In this document: one piece after another, positions 54,399 through 64,000 of the stretch | Layout: each line of letters starts with the position of its first letter | Numbering within the stretch: the first letter of the stretch is position 1 | The notes under the pieces: model-generated | What the model was told of the DNA's origin: nothing | The model's input: only the letters and a program-made list of their open reading frames with translations | Database searches by the model: none | Program-made: the position numbers and the translations under genes | Source: Shewanella sp. MBTL60-112-B2 | Lineage (GTDB): Bacteria; Pseudomonadota; Gammaproteobacteria; Enterobacterales; Shewanellaceae | Reading direction: 5' to 3' | Assembly: GCF_019655055.1 (NCBI RefSeq) | Contig: NZ_BPFA01000002.1 | Coordinates: forward strand, 124,001-188,000 | DNA length: 64,000 nt

Positions 54399-55736
54399 AT
54401 GGAATCACAACTGTGGATTATCGGAACTTTACTTAGCAGCATCTTGTTGATTGTTGTCAGTATCGTAAAGTTCAAGTTGCACCCTTTTCTAGCGCTACTG
54501 TTAGCCAGCTTCTTTGTGGGCGGCATGATGGGCATGGCACCACTTGAAATGATCAAGGCGATGGAGTCTGGCATTGGTGGAACCTTAGGTTTCTTAGCTA
54601 TCGTTATCGGTCTGGGCACCATCTTAGGTAAGATGATGGAGATCTCCGGCGCTGCAGAGCGCATTGGTATCACCTTGCTAAAGTCGCGCTACCTAAGCCC
54701 TGATGTGATCATGGTGCTGGTGGGTTTAATATGCGGTATCACCTTGTTCGTTGAAGTGGGCGTAGTACTGCTCATTCCGCTGGCTTTCTCTATCGCTCGT
54801 AAGACCAACACATCCTTGCTGAAGCTTGCCATTCCGCTATGTACCGCCTTGATGGCAGTGCACTGTATCGTGCCGCCGCACCCTGCTGCATTGTTTGTGA
54901 CTAATGCCCTAGGCGCCGATGTGGGTTCAGTCATCATCTGGGGTCTGTTAATCGGTCTACTTGCCTCACTAATTGGCGGTCCGCTATTCCTTAAACTGTT
55001 TGGTGATAAGCTGCCGCACCTTGCTGTACCTGCTGAGTTTAGTGAGGTTTCGACCCGCGAAGAGAGCGAGTTGCCATCACTTGGCACAACACTGTTCACC
55101 ATCCTTTTGCCAATCATTTTAATGTTGGTTAAAACCGTGGCCGAGCTGTATATGGAGCCGGGCAGTGCGCTGTACACCACGCTAGAATTTGTTGGTAACC
55201 CAATCACCGCGATGTTTATCGCTGCGTTCGTGGCGTATTACCTACTGGGCCTGCGCAACAAGATGACCATGGGCACCTTGCTGACTAAAACTGAAGACTG
55301 CTTTGCCTCTATCGCCAATATCTTGCTAATTATTGGTGCCGGCGGCGCGTTTAACGGCGTATTAAGTGGCAGCGGCATGGGCGACAGTTTGGCGCAAATT
55401 CTGGCGAATCTTGATATGCACCCAGTGCTACTGGCCTGGTTAGTGGCGATTATTTTGCATGCTGCGGTAGGTTCAGCAACCGTTGCTATGATGGGCGCAA
55501 CTGCCATTGTGTCGCCATTATTAGTGCTTTATCCAGACTTGAATCCAGTTATCGTCACCTTAGCTATCGGCTCTGGCGCTATCGGCTGCACCATAGTTAC
55601 CGACTCTTTGTTCTGGCTGGTTAAGCAGTACACCGGCGCTACTATGAAACAAACATTTATGTATTACACCACAGCCACCTTTATCGCCTCGCTTGTGGCA
55701 CTGGCTGCGACATTTGCACTTTCTTATGTTATTTAA
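54399..55736 (+). CDS. dsdX: D-serine permease DsdX (GntP family)
   Basis: This 445-residue membrane protein has about 12 segments and begins MESQLWIIGTLLSSILLIVVS. It has the GntP-family features PPHPAALFVTNALGA and GSATVAMMGATAIVSPLL. It imports D-serine. The dsdA gene follows by 21 bp, so the two form an operon. Confidence 0.94.
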   Translation: MESQLWIIGTLLSSILLIVVSIVKFKLHPFLALLLASFFVGGMMGMAPLEMIKAMESGIGGTLGFLAIVIGLGTILGKMMEISGAAERIGITLLKSRYLSPDVIMVLVGLICGITLFVEVGVVLLIPLAFSIARKTNTSLLKLAIPLCTALMAVHCIVPPHPAALFVTNALGADVGSVIIWGLLIGLLASLIGGPLFLKLFGDKLPHLAVPAEFSEVSTREESELPSLGTTLFTILLPIILMLVKTVAELYMEPGSALYTTLEFVGNPITAMFIAAFVAYYLLGLRNKMTMGTLLTKTEDCFASIANILLIIGAGGAFNGVLSGSGMGDSLAQILANLDMHPVLLAWLVAIILHAAVGSATVAMMGATAIVSPLLVLYPDLNPVIVTLAIGSGAIGCTIVTDSLFWLVKQYTGATMKQTFMYYTTATFIASLVALAATFALSYVI

Positions 55737-55757
55737 TCCTAAAGGGGAACTGAAACT

Positions 55758-57080
55758 ATGAACACTAAGCAACTGATAAACGACTTCCCTTTGCTGGCTC
55801 AGCTTATCAAGCTTGAAGAAGTTAGCTGGTTTGAAACCAAGGCAACCAACATAGCCGAAGCGCTACCTTATGTTGGTCTAGATAGTACTGATGTGGCCGA
55901 TGCCAGCGCGCGTTTGCAGCGCTTTGCTCCTTACCTAGCGTTAGCCTTCCCAGAGACTGCTGCATCTAACGGTATTATTGAGTCAGAAGTGGTTGAGATC
56001 CCACAGATGAAGCAGGCGCTAGAAGCCAAATACGGCCAAAATATTGCTGGTAAGCTGATGCTTAAAAAAGACAGCCATCTGCCAATATCTGGTTCTATCA
56101 AGGCGCGCGGCGGCATTTATGAAGTGCTGACCCACGCTGAGAAACTGGCAATTGCAGCGGGTAAGCTTAAAGAGTCTGACGACTATCAAATGCTGTTTAC
56201 TGAAGAGATGCGTAACTTCTTTAATGGTTACAGCATCGCGGTAGGCTCGACCGGAAACTTAGGCATGTCTATCGGCATTATGAGCGCTAAACTCGGCTTT
56301 AAAGTGAGTGTGCATATGTCGGCAGATGCTCGCCAATGGAAGAAAGACAAGCTACGTAGCCATGGCGTATCGGTACATGAATATGAGCAAGATTACGGTG
56401 TTGCAGTTGAGCAAGGTCGTAAAGCGGCAGAGTCGGATGCTAACTGTTTCTTTATCGACGATGAAAACTCGCGCACGCTATTTTTAGGTTACTCGGTTGC
56501 CGGTGAGCGCTTAAAAGCACAGTTTGACGCAGCCGATATCAAGGTTGATAGCGAGCACCCTCTGTTTGTTTACTTGCCTTGCGGTGTGGGCGGCGGCCCT
56601 GGTGGTGTGGCATTTGGTCTTAAGTTAGCGTTTGGTGATAACGTTCACTGCTTCTTTGCCGAGCCGACACATTCTCCTTGTATGTTGCTGGGTGTGCACA
56701 CAGGTCTGCATGACGAAATTGCCGTACAGGACTTAGGTATCGATAACGTCACCGCAGCAGATGGCTTAGCGGTAGGCCGCGCCTCTGGTTTTGTTGGCCG
56801 TGCCATGGAGCGTATGCTAGATGGTTACTACACGTTAAGCGACCAGCACATGTATGATCTACTTGGTTTATTAGCCCAGAGTGAAGGTATTGAGCTTGAG
56901 CCGTCAGCACTTGCGGGTATGCCGGGCGCACTTCGTGTGAGCAGCGATAGCGAGTATCAAGTACGTATGGGGCTAACCCCTGAGATGATGAGCAATGCGA
57001 CTCACCTAGTGTGGGCGACAGGTGGCGGAATGGTGCCAGCAGTTGAGATGGCGAAATATTTGGCGCAATCGGCTAGCTAA
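55758..57080 (+). CDS. dsdA: D-serine ammonia-lyase DsdA
   Basis: This 440-residue PLP enzyme deaminates D-serine to pyruvate. The PLP lysine is K115 in [10 protein letters not shown] glycine loop [13 protein letters not shown] (in part) and the phosphate-binding GVGGGPGG are present. It lets the cell use or detoxify D-serine taken up by DsdX. Confidence 0.96.
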   Translation: MNTKQLINDFPLLAQLIKLEEVSWFETKATNIAEALPYVGLDSTDVADASARLQRFAPYLALAFPETAASNGIIESEVVEIPQMKQALEAKYGQNIAGKLMLKKDSHLPISGSIKARGGIYEVLTHAEKLAIAAGKLKESDDYQMLFTEEMRNFFNGYSIAVGSTGNLGMSIGIMSAKLGFKVSVHMSADARQWKKDKLRSHGVSVHEYEQDYGVAVEQGRKAAESDANCFFIDDENSRTLFLGYSVAGERLKAQFDAADIKVDSEHPLFVYLPCGVGGGPGGVAFGLKLAFGDNVHCFFAEPTHSPCMLLGVHTGLHDEIAVQDLGIDNVTAADGLAVGRASGFVGRAMERMLDGYYTLSDQHMYDLLGLLAQSEGIELEPSALAGMPGALRVSSDSEYQVRMGLTPEMMSNATHLVWATGGGMVPAVEMAKYLAQSAS

Positions 57081-57118
57081 ACTTTTTACTTCGAAAACCC
57101 GTATCGAGTAAGCCAAAA

Positions 57119-57146
57119 AAATCCACCCTAATAGGGTGGATTTTTT
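57119..57146 (+). terminator. Terminator after dsdA
   Basis: The perfect stem ATCCACCCT / AGGGTGGAT with a 3-nt loop at 57121-57141 is followed by TTTTT and flanked by A runs. Confidence 0.92.
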
Positions 57147-57190
57147 GTTTTTAAAACCGCTCTAGTGCAAAAAGTCTAGTAGTCAGAGGA

Positions 57191-57961
57191 TTACCACAGT
57201 CCTTTAGATTTTACCCGTCTGGCTCGCTCAAGTTGCGTCTCTAAGCTGGGAGTTTCTTGGTTAGAGGCGTCATTGGCAGAGTGATTAGCAAGGCTAGTAC
57301 CGGAGACTTGGGCTAATTGGCTCGATAAGCTTTTCATCTGCGCCATTAGCTTTTCTTGGCCCTGCTTAAGTTGACTCAGCTGGGCGCTAAAGTCTGGCTG
57401 TTGCTGCACTGTTTCAGAGCTGACTTCTGTTTGACTTTTCTCTTTATTACGAGCCCCTTTATTACGAGCCTCTGCTTGGTTGGTAGCTGAATGCGTAAGC
57501 ACTGAGCTTAGCTGTTCTTGCCCTTCAAGCATAAGCTGTTGTAACTGGGCTAGCTGCTGCTCAATGGCAGTTAAGTTAGCCAGTTCGCTTTGCGAGTTAG
57601 CTAAACTGGCGGTCTCAAGCATAGAGCTGAGTTTTTGCCACTGCTGCTCTGAAAGGCCATTCTCAGTAGCAGGCTCCAAACTCAAGCCCGCTGATTTGAT
57701 TTGGTAGGCCAAGGTTTGGCTGTTCACTTTATCTTGCAGCAAGGTTTGCGTAAGCATAGACGGCAACTGTGGCGCCAATTCATGCAAAAATAAACCCGAC
57801 AGATACAGGTCTCGATGAAACTGAATACGCCGCTGTAGCACAGTATCGGTCTCATCATTGCGCGATTTTTCCTCTTGCTGCCAAAGCCTTAGGCATTTAA
57901 TGGCGTAGCTGTGGGAGTCGAACAGCTCAGGCTCTAGGCCCACATTGAATCGAATGCGCAT
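57191..57961 (-). CDS. Candidate ParR-like partner of ParM
   Basis: This 256-residue protein has an N-terminal basic region (MRIRFNVGLEPELFDSHSYAI) that could be a ribbon-helix-helix strand. Helical segments follow, then a long coiled coil (about 110-230) rich in Gln, Leu and Ser. It follows the parM gene by 9 bp on the same strand, where plasmid parMR operons carry parR. The length is about twice that of classical ParR. The assignment is by position and rough character. Confidence 0.55.
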   Translation of the reverse strand: MRIRFNVGLEPELFDSHSYAIKCLRLWQQEEKSRNDETDTVLQRRIQFHRDLYLSGLFLHELAPQLPSMLTQTLLQDKVNSQTLAYQIKSAGLSLEPATENGLSEQQWQKLSSMLETASLANSQSELANLTAIEQQLAQLQQLMLEGQEQLSSVLTHSATNQAEARNKGARNKEKSQTEVSSETVQQQPDFSAQLSQLKQGQEKLMAQMKSLSSQLAQVSGTSLANHSANDASNQETPSLETQLERARRVKSKGLW

Positions 57962-57970
57962 AACTACCTC

Positions 57971-58984
57971 TTAAGCCGCGTCGCTAGGTTCTGCTGCGTG
58001 GTAGCAACAGATCTCACGTGAAAGTGCCTCTTGAGGCTCTTTTATCATGACGATTTTTTCACCCAATGACGGGTAAGCTTCACGAATGGCAGTTTCAATT
58101 AGCATGGCACCACCACCCACTAAGTAGATGCGGTTAGGGTTGCGGGTAAAGGTCTTGGCTTCGTACGCAACTGCGGCGCCAAGCTCGGTGATCTTATTTT
58201 CGATACGCTCAAGTACCCAGTCTACCTTGCTGATATCGTTGATCACTTCTTCAACGAACTCACGGTTATGGCGACGCTTAATCAGCTCGTTAGCCACTAA
58301 ATAGCTAGCATCACTGTCGGCAGCCGATAAGGCTTTTCGGGCTGCGTTAGTGACCATAGACACGCCAATCTCGGCATTGCCATACACAGCAGACACATCG
58401 TCGAACTCACCGACAATCACGCCCATGTCGAGTGTGGTACCGCCGCAGTCGATAACCAAAGACTTAGTGAACTCATTCACGCCAGAATCCATTAAGGTGG
58501 TCAACACTGCAGGTAAGCTTTCAGGCAGTACTTCAACATCAACGATTGTGAATAGCTCGCCCTTGTTAAGGGTGATTTCTCGCATTAAGTTAGCTTTTTT
58601 ACGGGCGATATTTTCTTCGTTTTTCTGGCAATCGTCGGCTTGGTAATACTCAGTGATTGGCAGGGTAACCAGAATGCTCACCGGGCAAGGTTTAACGCCC
58701 GTTTGCAGTAGTGCGTGGTGCACAGAAAGTAGGTTCAAATCGTCATATTGAAAGGCAACATGAGTCGTCGATAATGCCTTATCTGATGTGGCGTCGTAGG
58801 TATATTTAGTCGATGCAACTTGGTAGTTAAATACCTTGCGGTCATTAAGCAAAGCGGCGCTTTTCCAGTCTTTACGAAATGAGTTGGGTGAGGTCACGCT
58901 ACGCACTTGGCCGTTCTCTAGCCAGCTGATTTTAACGTTGGTCGAGCCATCGTCGATGGCGAATTTCATGATGCTTGAATGCAT
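57971..58984 (-). CDS. parM: ParM-type actin-like segregation protein
   Basis: This protein of about 337 residues aligns with plasmid R1 ParM throughout: FAIDDGSTNVKISW, SPNSFRKDWK, LPITEYY, ENIARKKANLMREITLNKG, VIDCGGTTLDMG and LVGGGAMLIE are its ATP-binding and core motifs. ParM forms filaments that push apart DNA bound by ParR. I chose ATG 58984, with TAGGAAC 7 nt upstream; ATG 58969 is an alternative. It lies in ordinary chromosomal context with no replication gene nearby. Confidence 0.93.
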   Translation of the reverse strand: MHSSIMKFAIDDGSTNVKISWLENGQVRSVTSPNSFRKDWKSAALLNDRKVFNYQVASTKYTYDATSDKALSTTHVAFQYDDLNLLSVHHALLQTGVKPCPVSILVTLPITEYYQADDCQKNEENIARKKANLMREITLNKGELFTIVDVEVLPESLPAVLTTLMDSGVNEFTKSLVIDCGGTTLDMGVIVGEFDDVSAVYGNAEIGVSMVTNAARKALSAADSDASYLVANELIKRRHNREFVEEVINDISKVDWVLERIENKITELGAAVAYEAKTFTRNPNRIYLVGGGAMLIETAIREAYPSLGEKIVMIKEPQEALSREICCYHAAEPSDAA

Positions 58985-59099
58985 GAGTGTTCCTATAAAT
59001 AAACCCAATTTTGCATGTTAGGGCGACCGGGTTTACCAAGAACTGAAATCTATTTTGCTATTTATTGTATTTAAATGGATAGGCGTCTCTGGCTGGATA

Positions 59100-59365
59100 A
59101 TACCAATCAGTATAAGAATTTGATCTACTCAGAGCTATTTTTGGCAAACTAATTCAAGGCGAATAGCTGCAATAATGGTTATTCCCTTACAAAGCTAATC
59201 AACGCAGAAGTAGGCAGCCAAAAACGCTCCAGAATGGCGAGTTTTAGCGATTCTGATGCTGTGTTAACGAGCTTGAACGTAGAACAACTATGCCCTTTAC
59301 TCGTTGCCTTGCCTCAAAACCGCTAAACTCTCGCTGAGTGACTAAATGTTTATACTGATTGGTAT
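59100..59365. mobile_element. MITE-like element with 16-bp terminal inverted repeats
   Basis: ATACCAATCAGTATAA (59100-59115) and TTATACTGATTGGTAT (59350-59365) are exact inverted repeats about 266 bp apart, enclosing DNA with no long frame. Similar ATACCAATCAGTATAA-bounded elements recur in Shewanella and other marine gammaproteobacteria to my recollection. The transposase that mobilised it is not in the window. A target duplication is not clear. Confidence 0.75.
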
Positions 59366-59427
59366 AAAAGCTGAGCTTTACGGCTGATTAGCCATCAGTT
59401 GCAGCATAAAAGCGCAGCAACTGACAG

Positions 59428-60957
59428 CTAGTCAGCTACGGCTTCAACTATATGCCAATCGGGCAGCTTGTTTTTAATGTCGATAGCTATTTTATCTGCG
59501 TCGCCACGGATCACTATATAGGGAGTATGACTAAAGACTGAGCTGGCAATCTGTTGTAATTGCTCAGGAGTTAAGTTGTTGAGTCGCAGATTTTGAGCCC
59601 GCTGCTGCTCAGTTGAAACACCGCGGATAAGCTGCTTAATAGTATCGGCCTCGACGGCGCGAAAGTTTGCTTGGCGCAACATCTGTTGACTGGTGAGATA
59701 GGTTTTTAACGCCGAGAGTTCATCTATCGATGCTGCCGAACCCGTTGTTAGCGTTAAATGGTCGATCACACCGCGAATAAAGGCGCCAGAGTGCTCAAGC
59801 TTAGTGCTGCCATAAAATTTAAGAGTACGGGATAACGGGTTGTCGAAACAGCGCCCATAGATCCCGTAAGTTAAGCCACGCACTTCGCGTAAATCGTAAT
59901 ATAAGCGCCCAGAGAAACTGCGCCCCAGCCAGCTGGCCAGTAGTTTACAGTCTTGAACGCTATCAATGCTTTTATCACTGGCATCCAGTGGATAGCCGAT
60001 ACGCACTTGTGTTTGTACGCTGCCGGGGGCATCGATAACAAACAGCGTCTTGTTTGCATTGCTCGGGGCAATCGCAGGGCTGTAATTCGTCAGTGAGTCG
60101 GTACTATTTTTTGAACTTGTTGCAGAGTCAGCGTCTGAGATTTCGAACTCTGCCTTAGAAGACATTAGTGATTCAAATTGCTTTGTCACCGCCGAGGTAA
60201 ACTGCTTGTCTTGTCCAAGGCTAGCATTGGTTAATAGCGCCCAATTAGACTGGGCAAAAATCTGGTCTCTAACTTGGTTAAGTCTGGCTAGATCTAGTTC
60301 ATCGGCCAGGGCTTTATCATTGAGCGCTTGATTATAAACATGCTGCTCACCAAGGATTTTCTTGGCCCACACATCATCGATTTCAGCGCCGCTATATGCG
60401 TTGATATGCTTGGCCAGTTTGAGCTGGCGCCGCACGTTAGCTATATCTATTTCATCAAAGCTGCCGGCTTTATCTTCTGTAAAGCTATTGGCCTGCCAAA
60501 ATTGCATCAGCAGGTCGCTGGCAAGGGCTGGGGAATCTGGGCAGTCGATACTAAGGGTCAAACTGTGCATGCTTGGTCGAATGCCGAGGCTTTCGGCGCA
60601 GGCTAACTCAGATTGCTGTACCAGCCAGCCTCTTTTCTCCTTAAAGGCTGCGACTAATACGTCTAGGTTGGCCATTGGCGTCGAGCTAAAAGCCACCAAA
60701 GACAAGTGATCGAGTGTCGAAAGCGTGTCGTTAAGTGGGTAAAGCTTAAGCTCGGGGCTTAAAGCGGTGAAGCTTAAAGCTTGGCTCGACTTTATCTTTA
60801 ACGCCGGGATCTCGGGTGCGCCTTGTAACGGATCGAATACTGGCAGGCTTGGTTCTGCAATGGGGGTAAATTCGATATGGGTCTGCTGACAACCAAGAGC
60901 ACTCGCAAGAATGCCTGCTGTGAGTGTATATGAACTGAGTTTTATCAGGGGTTTCAT
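59428..60957 (-). CDS. M16-family lipoprotein lacking the zinc motif
   Basis: This 509-residue protein is a lipoprotein (ILASALGC, Cys23). It has the M16 fold features GRSFSGRLYYDLREVRGLTYGIYG and a final HTPYIVIRGDADK. It has no HxxEH motif, so it is presumably the non-catalytic partner of the upstream M16 peptidase, as in two-subunit M16 enzymes. The active partner precedes it by 46 bp. Confidence 0.88.
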   Translation of the reverse strand: MKPLIKLSSYTLTAGILASALGCQQTHIEFTPIAEPSLPVFDPLQGAPEIPALKIKSSQALSFTALSPELKLYPLNDTLSTLDHLSLVAFSSTPMANLDVLVAAFKEKRGWLVQQSELACAESLGIRPSMHSLTLSIDCPDSPALASDLLMQFWQANSFTEDKAGSFDEIDIANVRRQLKLAKHINAYSGAEIDDVWAKKILGEQHVYNQALNDKALADELDLARLNQVRDQIFAQSNWALLTNASLGQDKQFTSAVTKQFESLMSSKAEFEISDADSATSSKNSTDSLTNYSPAIAPSNANKTLFVIDAPGSVQTQVRIGYPLDASDKSIDSVQDCKLLASWLGRSFSGRLYYDLREVRGLTYGIYGRCFDNPLSRTLKFYGSTKLEHSGAFIRGVIDHLTLTTGSAASIDELSALKTYLTSQQMLRQANFRAVEADTIKQLIRGVSTEQQRAQNLRLNNLTPEQLQQIASSVFSHTPYIVIRGDADKIAIDIKNKLPDWHIVEAVAD

Positions 60958-61003
60958 GGACGTTCCATCAGTAGCGTTATTATCTGAGGCATTAAATTAG
61001 GCA

Positions 61004-62479
61004 TCACATTACGCTCTCTTCAAGGCTGTCAGACATATCCTTTGGTAAGAATTCAAGAATTGATTTAGTGGCGCGAATATACCAAGGGGGCAAGAGATCA
61101 AGACGCACTGTATTGCCAATAAAGTACCTTTGGGCGATGGCTTGCAGCTCTTTAGCGCTAACGGCATCAATTCGTTGCCATGGACCTGTCAGCGGCTGGA
61201 GTCTATCTTGGGGCTGAGTTGCCGAGAGGTTTCTCGCTAACCGTGACGGTGAGTCTAAACCGGATAGTGCCTTATTGAGCCAAATTTGCTTTAACTGGCA
61301 AAGCTGCTCATTTGTTAGGGGCTGCGCGGCGACAGAGGCTATCAGCGACTCGACATTTTCGCTGAGCTTATCAAGCGAAGTGCGGGCTCGCGGTACCAGA
61401 ACTAAGTTAGTCATGCCGTGGTGGGTCATGGTTAACGGAATTGAGTAACTTAACAGTTGGTCGGGATCATTAAGGCCGGTGCCTTGAATTAGGCTGCTCT
61501 TGTTCTGAAATAAATAGGCCTCTAATAACGAGAGCCCCGCGGCGTCAACAGAGCCTCGGCCGGCAGTATGCCAGGCGAGTAATACTGCAGGCCAAGGGCC
61601 ACGCTCATCAATGATTTCGCCATGAACGGGCTTTGGCGTAATCTTAAGGTCATTGAGTTGAGTCAGCTCAAACTCTGGTGCTTGCCAGTCGCCAAATTGG
61701 CTATCTATCCAGTCCTGAGTTTGCACAGGAATATCGCCCACTAGGCTGAGCTGCATGGCATCGGGGCGGTAATAGCGTTGATGAAACGCATTTAGGCTCT
61801 CAGGGGTAGCCGCTTTGACATCGTCAACACTGCCAATTACCGCATGGCCATAGGGCGTACCCTCAACCTGAGCCAGTAAAAACTCCATTGCGCTGCGCAC
61901 ATAGGGTTGGTTATCTATGCTGGTGGCCATCTCTTCAAGCACTGCACCTTGCTGATTTTTCACCGTGGTTTGATTGAGCGTTGGATAACGAAAGCGGTCA
62001 GCCTCCAGCCATAAACTCAGTTCGAGTGCCTGTGAGGGAATGGTTAAGTAATAATTAGTAAAATCAAAAAAGGTGCTGGCATTAAACTGGCCGCTTAAGG
62101 CGCTCATCGTCTGGGTATAGCTGTCACCCGGTGCATGCTCGCTGCCTTTAAACAGCATATGTTCAAATAGATGCGCGTAACCGGTTTGCCCAGCCACTTC
62201 GTTGCGCGATCCCACATCAAACTGGCTGGCAATAGACACGGCTTGAGTGTCTGCTAGTGCTAAGGTGCGAACTTGTAAGCCGTTATCGAGCTGGCGATAC
62301 TGAATTCTCTGCTCAACCTCGAAAAGTGGTTTAGCAAGGGGCTCAAGCTGACAGCTGCGAAGACCCGTCATCGTTTGTGCATAGACGGGCAAAGCAAGAG
62401 TCAGCGTTGATAACGCTGCAAGAGCTGTTAGGTAACTGGCCATATGGCGAGTGGTGCCGTGGGTGATGAATCGCTTCAC
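61004..62479 (-). CDS. M16-family zinc peptidase, catalytic subunit
   Basis: This 491-residue protein has a signal peptide (hydrophobic about 15-35). The inverted zinc motif HLFEH (H103, E106, H107) sits in YAHLFEHMLFKGSEH, and the downstream glutamate is in VKNQQGAVLEEMATSID. It degrades peptides in the periplasm. It is the first gene of the M16 pair, in operon with the lipoprotein subunit. Confidence 0.93.
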   Translation of the reverse strand: MKRFITHGTTRHMASYLTALAALSTLTLALPVYAQTMTGLRSCQLEPLAKPLFEVEQRIQYRQLDNGLQVRTLALADTQAVSIASQFDVGSRNEVAGQTGYAHLFEHMLFKGSEHAPGDSYTQTMSALSGQFNASTFFDFTNYYLTIPSQALELSLWLEADRFRYPTLNQTTVKNQQGAVLEEMATSIDNQPYVRSAMEFLLAQVEGTPYGHAVIGSVDDVKAATPESLNAFHQRYYRPDAMQLSLVGDIPVQTQDWIDSQFGDWQAPEFELTQLNDLKITPKPVHGEIIDERGPWPAVLLAWHTAGRGSVDAAGLSLLEAYLFQNKSSLIQGTGLNDPDQLLSYSIPLTMTHHGMTNLVLVPRARTSLDKLSENVESLIASVAAQPLTNEQLCQLKQIWLNKALSGLDSPSRLARNLSATQPQDRLQPLTGPWQRIDAVSAKELQAIAQRYFIGNTVRLDLLPPWYIRATKSILEFLPKDMSDSLEESVM

Positions 62480-62574
62480 TGAGTATTAATTCCTTTTAAC
62501 GGCATATAGCGAGAATAAACAAGTTAACTTATATCAGCTTAATTCGTAGCCTTCTATAGTCGTTAAGTATTGGA

Positions 62575-64000
62575 TCACTTGAGTCCTATGCGCTTGGCGA
62601 GCCGATGCAGATTGCCAGAGTCGAGGTCGAGCGCCCTTGCCGTGGCTGCCCAGTTATTACCGTTAGCGGCTAACGCTTGGCGAATATATTGCGCCTGAAA
62701 GTTTTCGGTCGCTTGCTTAAGAGTTTGGCTGTTGATATGGCTCTTGGATTGGTTTTGACTATGATTAACCACCTGACTATGGCCGATTTTTGTTGCGATG
62801 TTAGACGTGCTTTCAAGCTGTAGTGAGTCTTGCCTATGTAGATCAAAATGCTGCGGAGTGATTACCGGGGTATCGGACTGATACTGAGCTCTTGATAAGA
62901 CCGCCGCACGGCGCAGTACATGTTCGAGTTCTCGCACATTGCCCGGCCAGTTGTAAGTATTTAATAGGTTAATGCTATCAGGGCTCAAGCTTAGGCTTTT
63001 TAAACCTAACTTTTCTCTGCTGCGCTCAACAAAGAAGCCGCTTAATAAAATCACGTCTCCCTGCCGCTCGTTTAGCGGTGGCACTATGATGGGAAATACG
63101 CTTAAGCGGTGATACAAATCGGCTCTAAAGCGTCCGGCGAGTACTTCTTGTTTGAGGTCTTTATTGGTGGCAGCAATAATGCGTACATCGACTTTTAAGC
63201 TTTTATCAGAGCCGACTTTTTGTAAGTCGCCATATTGTAAAACTCGTAGCAATTTAGATTGCAGTGACAAAGGCAGTTCGCCAATTTCATCTAAAAATAG
63301 CGTACCGTTATCGGCAATTTCAAATTTACCGCTACGGTGGCTAATTGCACCGGTAAAGGCCCCTTTTACATGACCAAACAGTTCACTTTCGGCTACAGAC
63401 TCGGGCAGAGCGGCGCAGTTTAAATACACCAGTGGTTTGTTTGCCCGAGGAGAGCGCTGGTGGATAGACTTAGCAACCAGCTCCTTACCGGTTCCGGTAT
63501 CACCTAAAATTAAAACGTTTAGATCGGTACTGGCCACGACTTTAAGCTCATTTTGCATCGCTTGCATGGCAGGCGATTGACCAATAATTTCAACTTCACT
63601 ATCGCTGCTGTGATTAAAAGTTGACGTCTCCTGCGACTGTACCGCCTGCTTTTCGAGTTTCTCGATTAGCAGGGCATTATTGAGTGACGCCGAAGCGATA
63701 GCGCTCAGAGTGCGTAGCTCTTTATCGCTAAAGTCGTTGAATTGGTCAGGGTCGAAACCATCGATAGTAACCGCGCCGATAAGCGCTCCGTCGGCGACCA
63801 AAGGCAAGCCAATGCAGGCATGAACCACCAAATGGTCTTCCTGATGCGGGATTAAACCATCGTAAGGGTCGGGTAGTTCGCTGTCGGCTGGAAAGCGCAC
63901 CACATCACCGGCGCGAGCAATGGCTTCAAGACGAGGGTGCTCAGACAGAATAAAGCGCCTACCCAGCACGTCGGGGCTGAGGCCATTAATGGCCAGCGGG
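62575..64000 (-). CDS. norR: NorR-type nitric-oxide-responsive sigma-54 activator (5' end cut off)
   Basis: About 475 residues are visible and the frame is open to the window edge (reading [16 protein letters not shown]), so the gene extends beyond 64000. It has an N-terminal GAF domain, an AAA+ domain with Walker A GDTGTGKE and the GAFTGA sigma-54 contact motif, and a C-terminal Fis-type helix-turn-helix ([23 protein letters not shown], in part). The GAF segment matches NorR, which binds NO through iron. Target genes would lie outside the window. Confidence 0.9.
   Translation of the reverse strand, partial: PLAINGLSPDVLGRRFILSEHPRLEAIARAGDVVRFPADSELPDPYDGLIPHQEDHLVVHACIGLPLVADGALIGAVTIDGFDPDQFNDFSDKELRTLSAIASASLNNALLIEKLEKQAVQSQETSTFNHSSDSEVEIIGQSPAMQAMQNELKVVASTDLNVLILGDTGTGKELVAKSIHQRSPRANKPLVYLNCAALPESVAESELFGHVKGAFTGAISHRSGKFEIADNGTLFLDEIGELPLSLQSKLLRVLQYGDLQKVGSDKSLKVDVRIIAATNKDLKQEVLAGRFRADLYHRLSVFPIIVPPLNERQGDVILLSGFFVERSREKLGLKSLSLSPDSINLLNTYNWPGNVRELEHVLRRAAVLSRAQYQSDTPVITPQHFDLHRQDSLQLESTSNIATKIGHSQVVNHSQNQSKSHINSQTLKQATENFQAQYIRQALAANGNNWAATARALDLDSGNLHRLAKRIGLK

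Noticed and set aside
1..64000. tRNA, rRNA or prophage genes
   Set aside because: None of their conserved sequences or gene clusters was seen on reading through; a tRNAscan run would confirm.

Overview
The window is a stretch of gammaproteobacterial chromosome, most probably from a marine Shewanella. The protein set (CRP nearly identical to the enteric protein, CydDC, PutA without an N-terminal ribbon-helix-helix, DUF3622, DUF3565, two Cache chemoreceptors) and gene order resembling E. coli crp-prkB-yheUTS and ygiF-glnE both point there. The genus is inferred from protein character, not from a database search. Both ends cut genes: a sensor kinase at the left edge and a NorR-type activator at the right edge. 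I saw no rRNA, tRNA, CRISPR array, transposase or integrase gene.

Left part (1-17 kb). A PepSY / response regulator / sensor kinase operon, crp and a Sel1-repeat protein come first. Then follows the prkB-yheU-yheT block, which in enterics continues directly into yheS. Here it is split by a plus-strand pair, a Tat-exported small protein and a GMC flavoprotein, before the TIGR02444 protein, yheS and yheV. Next come a DUF3313 lipoprotein, two DEAD-box helicases facing each other (dbpA, rhlE), and small DUF3565 and DUF3622 proteins.

Middle (17-45 kb). cydDC supports assembly of cytochrome bd. Two tandem, near-duplicate chemoreceptors and putA follow, then an SH3-domain protein whose 3' end has been copied into a 155-bp tandem array. 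The phosphate transporter Pit with its DUF47 partner and the triphosphatase ygiF come next. A six-gene PspA-type membrane-stress cluster (lipoprotein, double DUF350, membrane aminopropyltransferase, DUF2170, PspA, DUF2491), followed by a small possible DNA-binding protein and a K+ channel gene, lies between ygiF and glnE. Identical or near-identical 13-bp palindromes precede the DUF2170-PspA genes and glnE.

Accessory region (45-52 kb). This is the least conventional part: a DUF4347 protein, an Ala-rich small protein, a chain of short hairpins, and two consecutive gene cassettes with integron-type attC ends but no integrase (a cluster of attC sites lacking integrase, CALIN). The cassettes carry a coiled-coil membrane protein and a HIT-family protein. 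Several membrane or hypothetical proteins and a BspA-like leucine-rich-repeat protein with an unclear start follow.

Right part (52-64 kb). It holds an AFG1/ZapE-like ATPase, the D-serine module dsdC-dsdX-dsdA, and a ParM-type actin with a candidate ParR-like partner. A 16-bp terminal-inverted-repeat MITE-like element comes next, then a pair of M16 peptidases (one catalytic, one lacking the zinc motif) and the truncated norR. Three independent tandem arrays (79, 112 and 155 bp) lie in non-coding DNA beside the 3' ends of genes.
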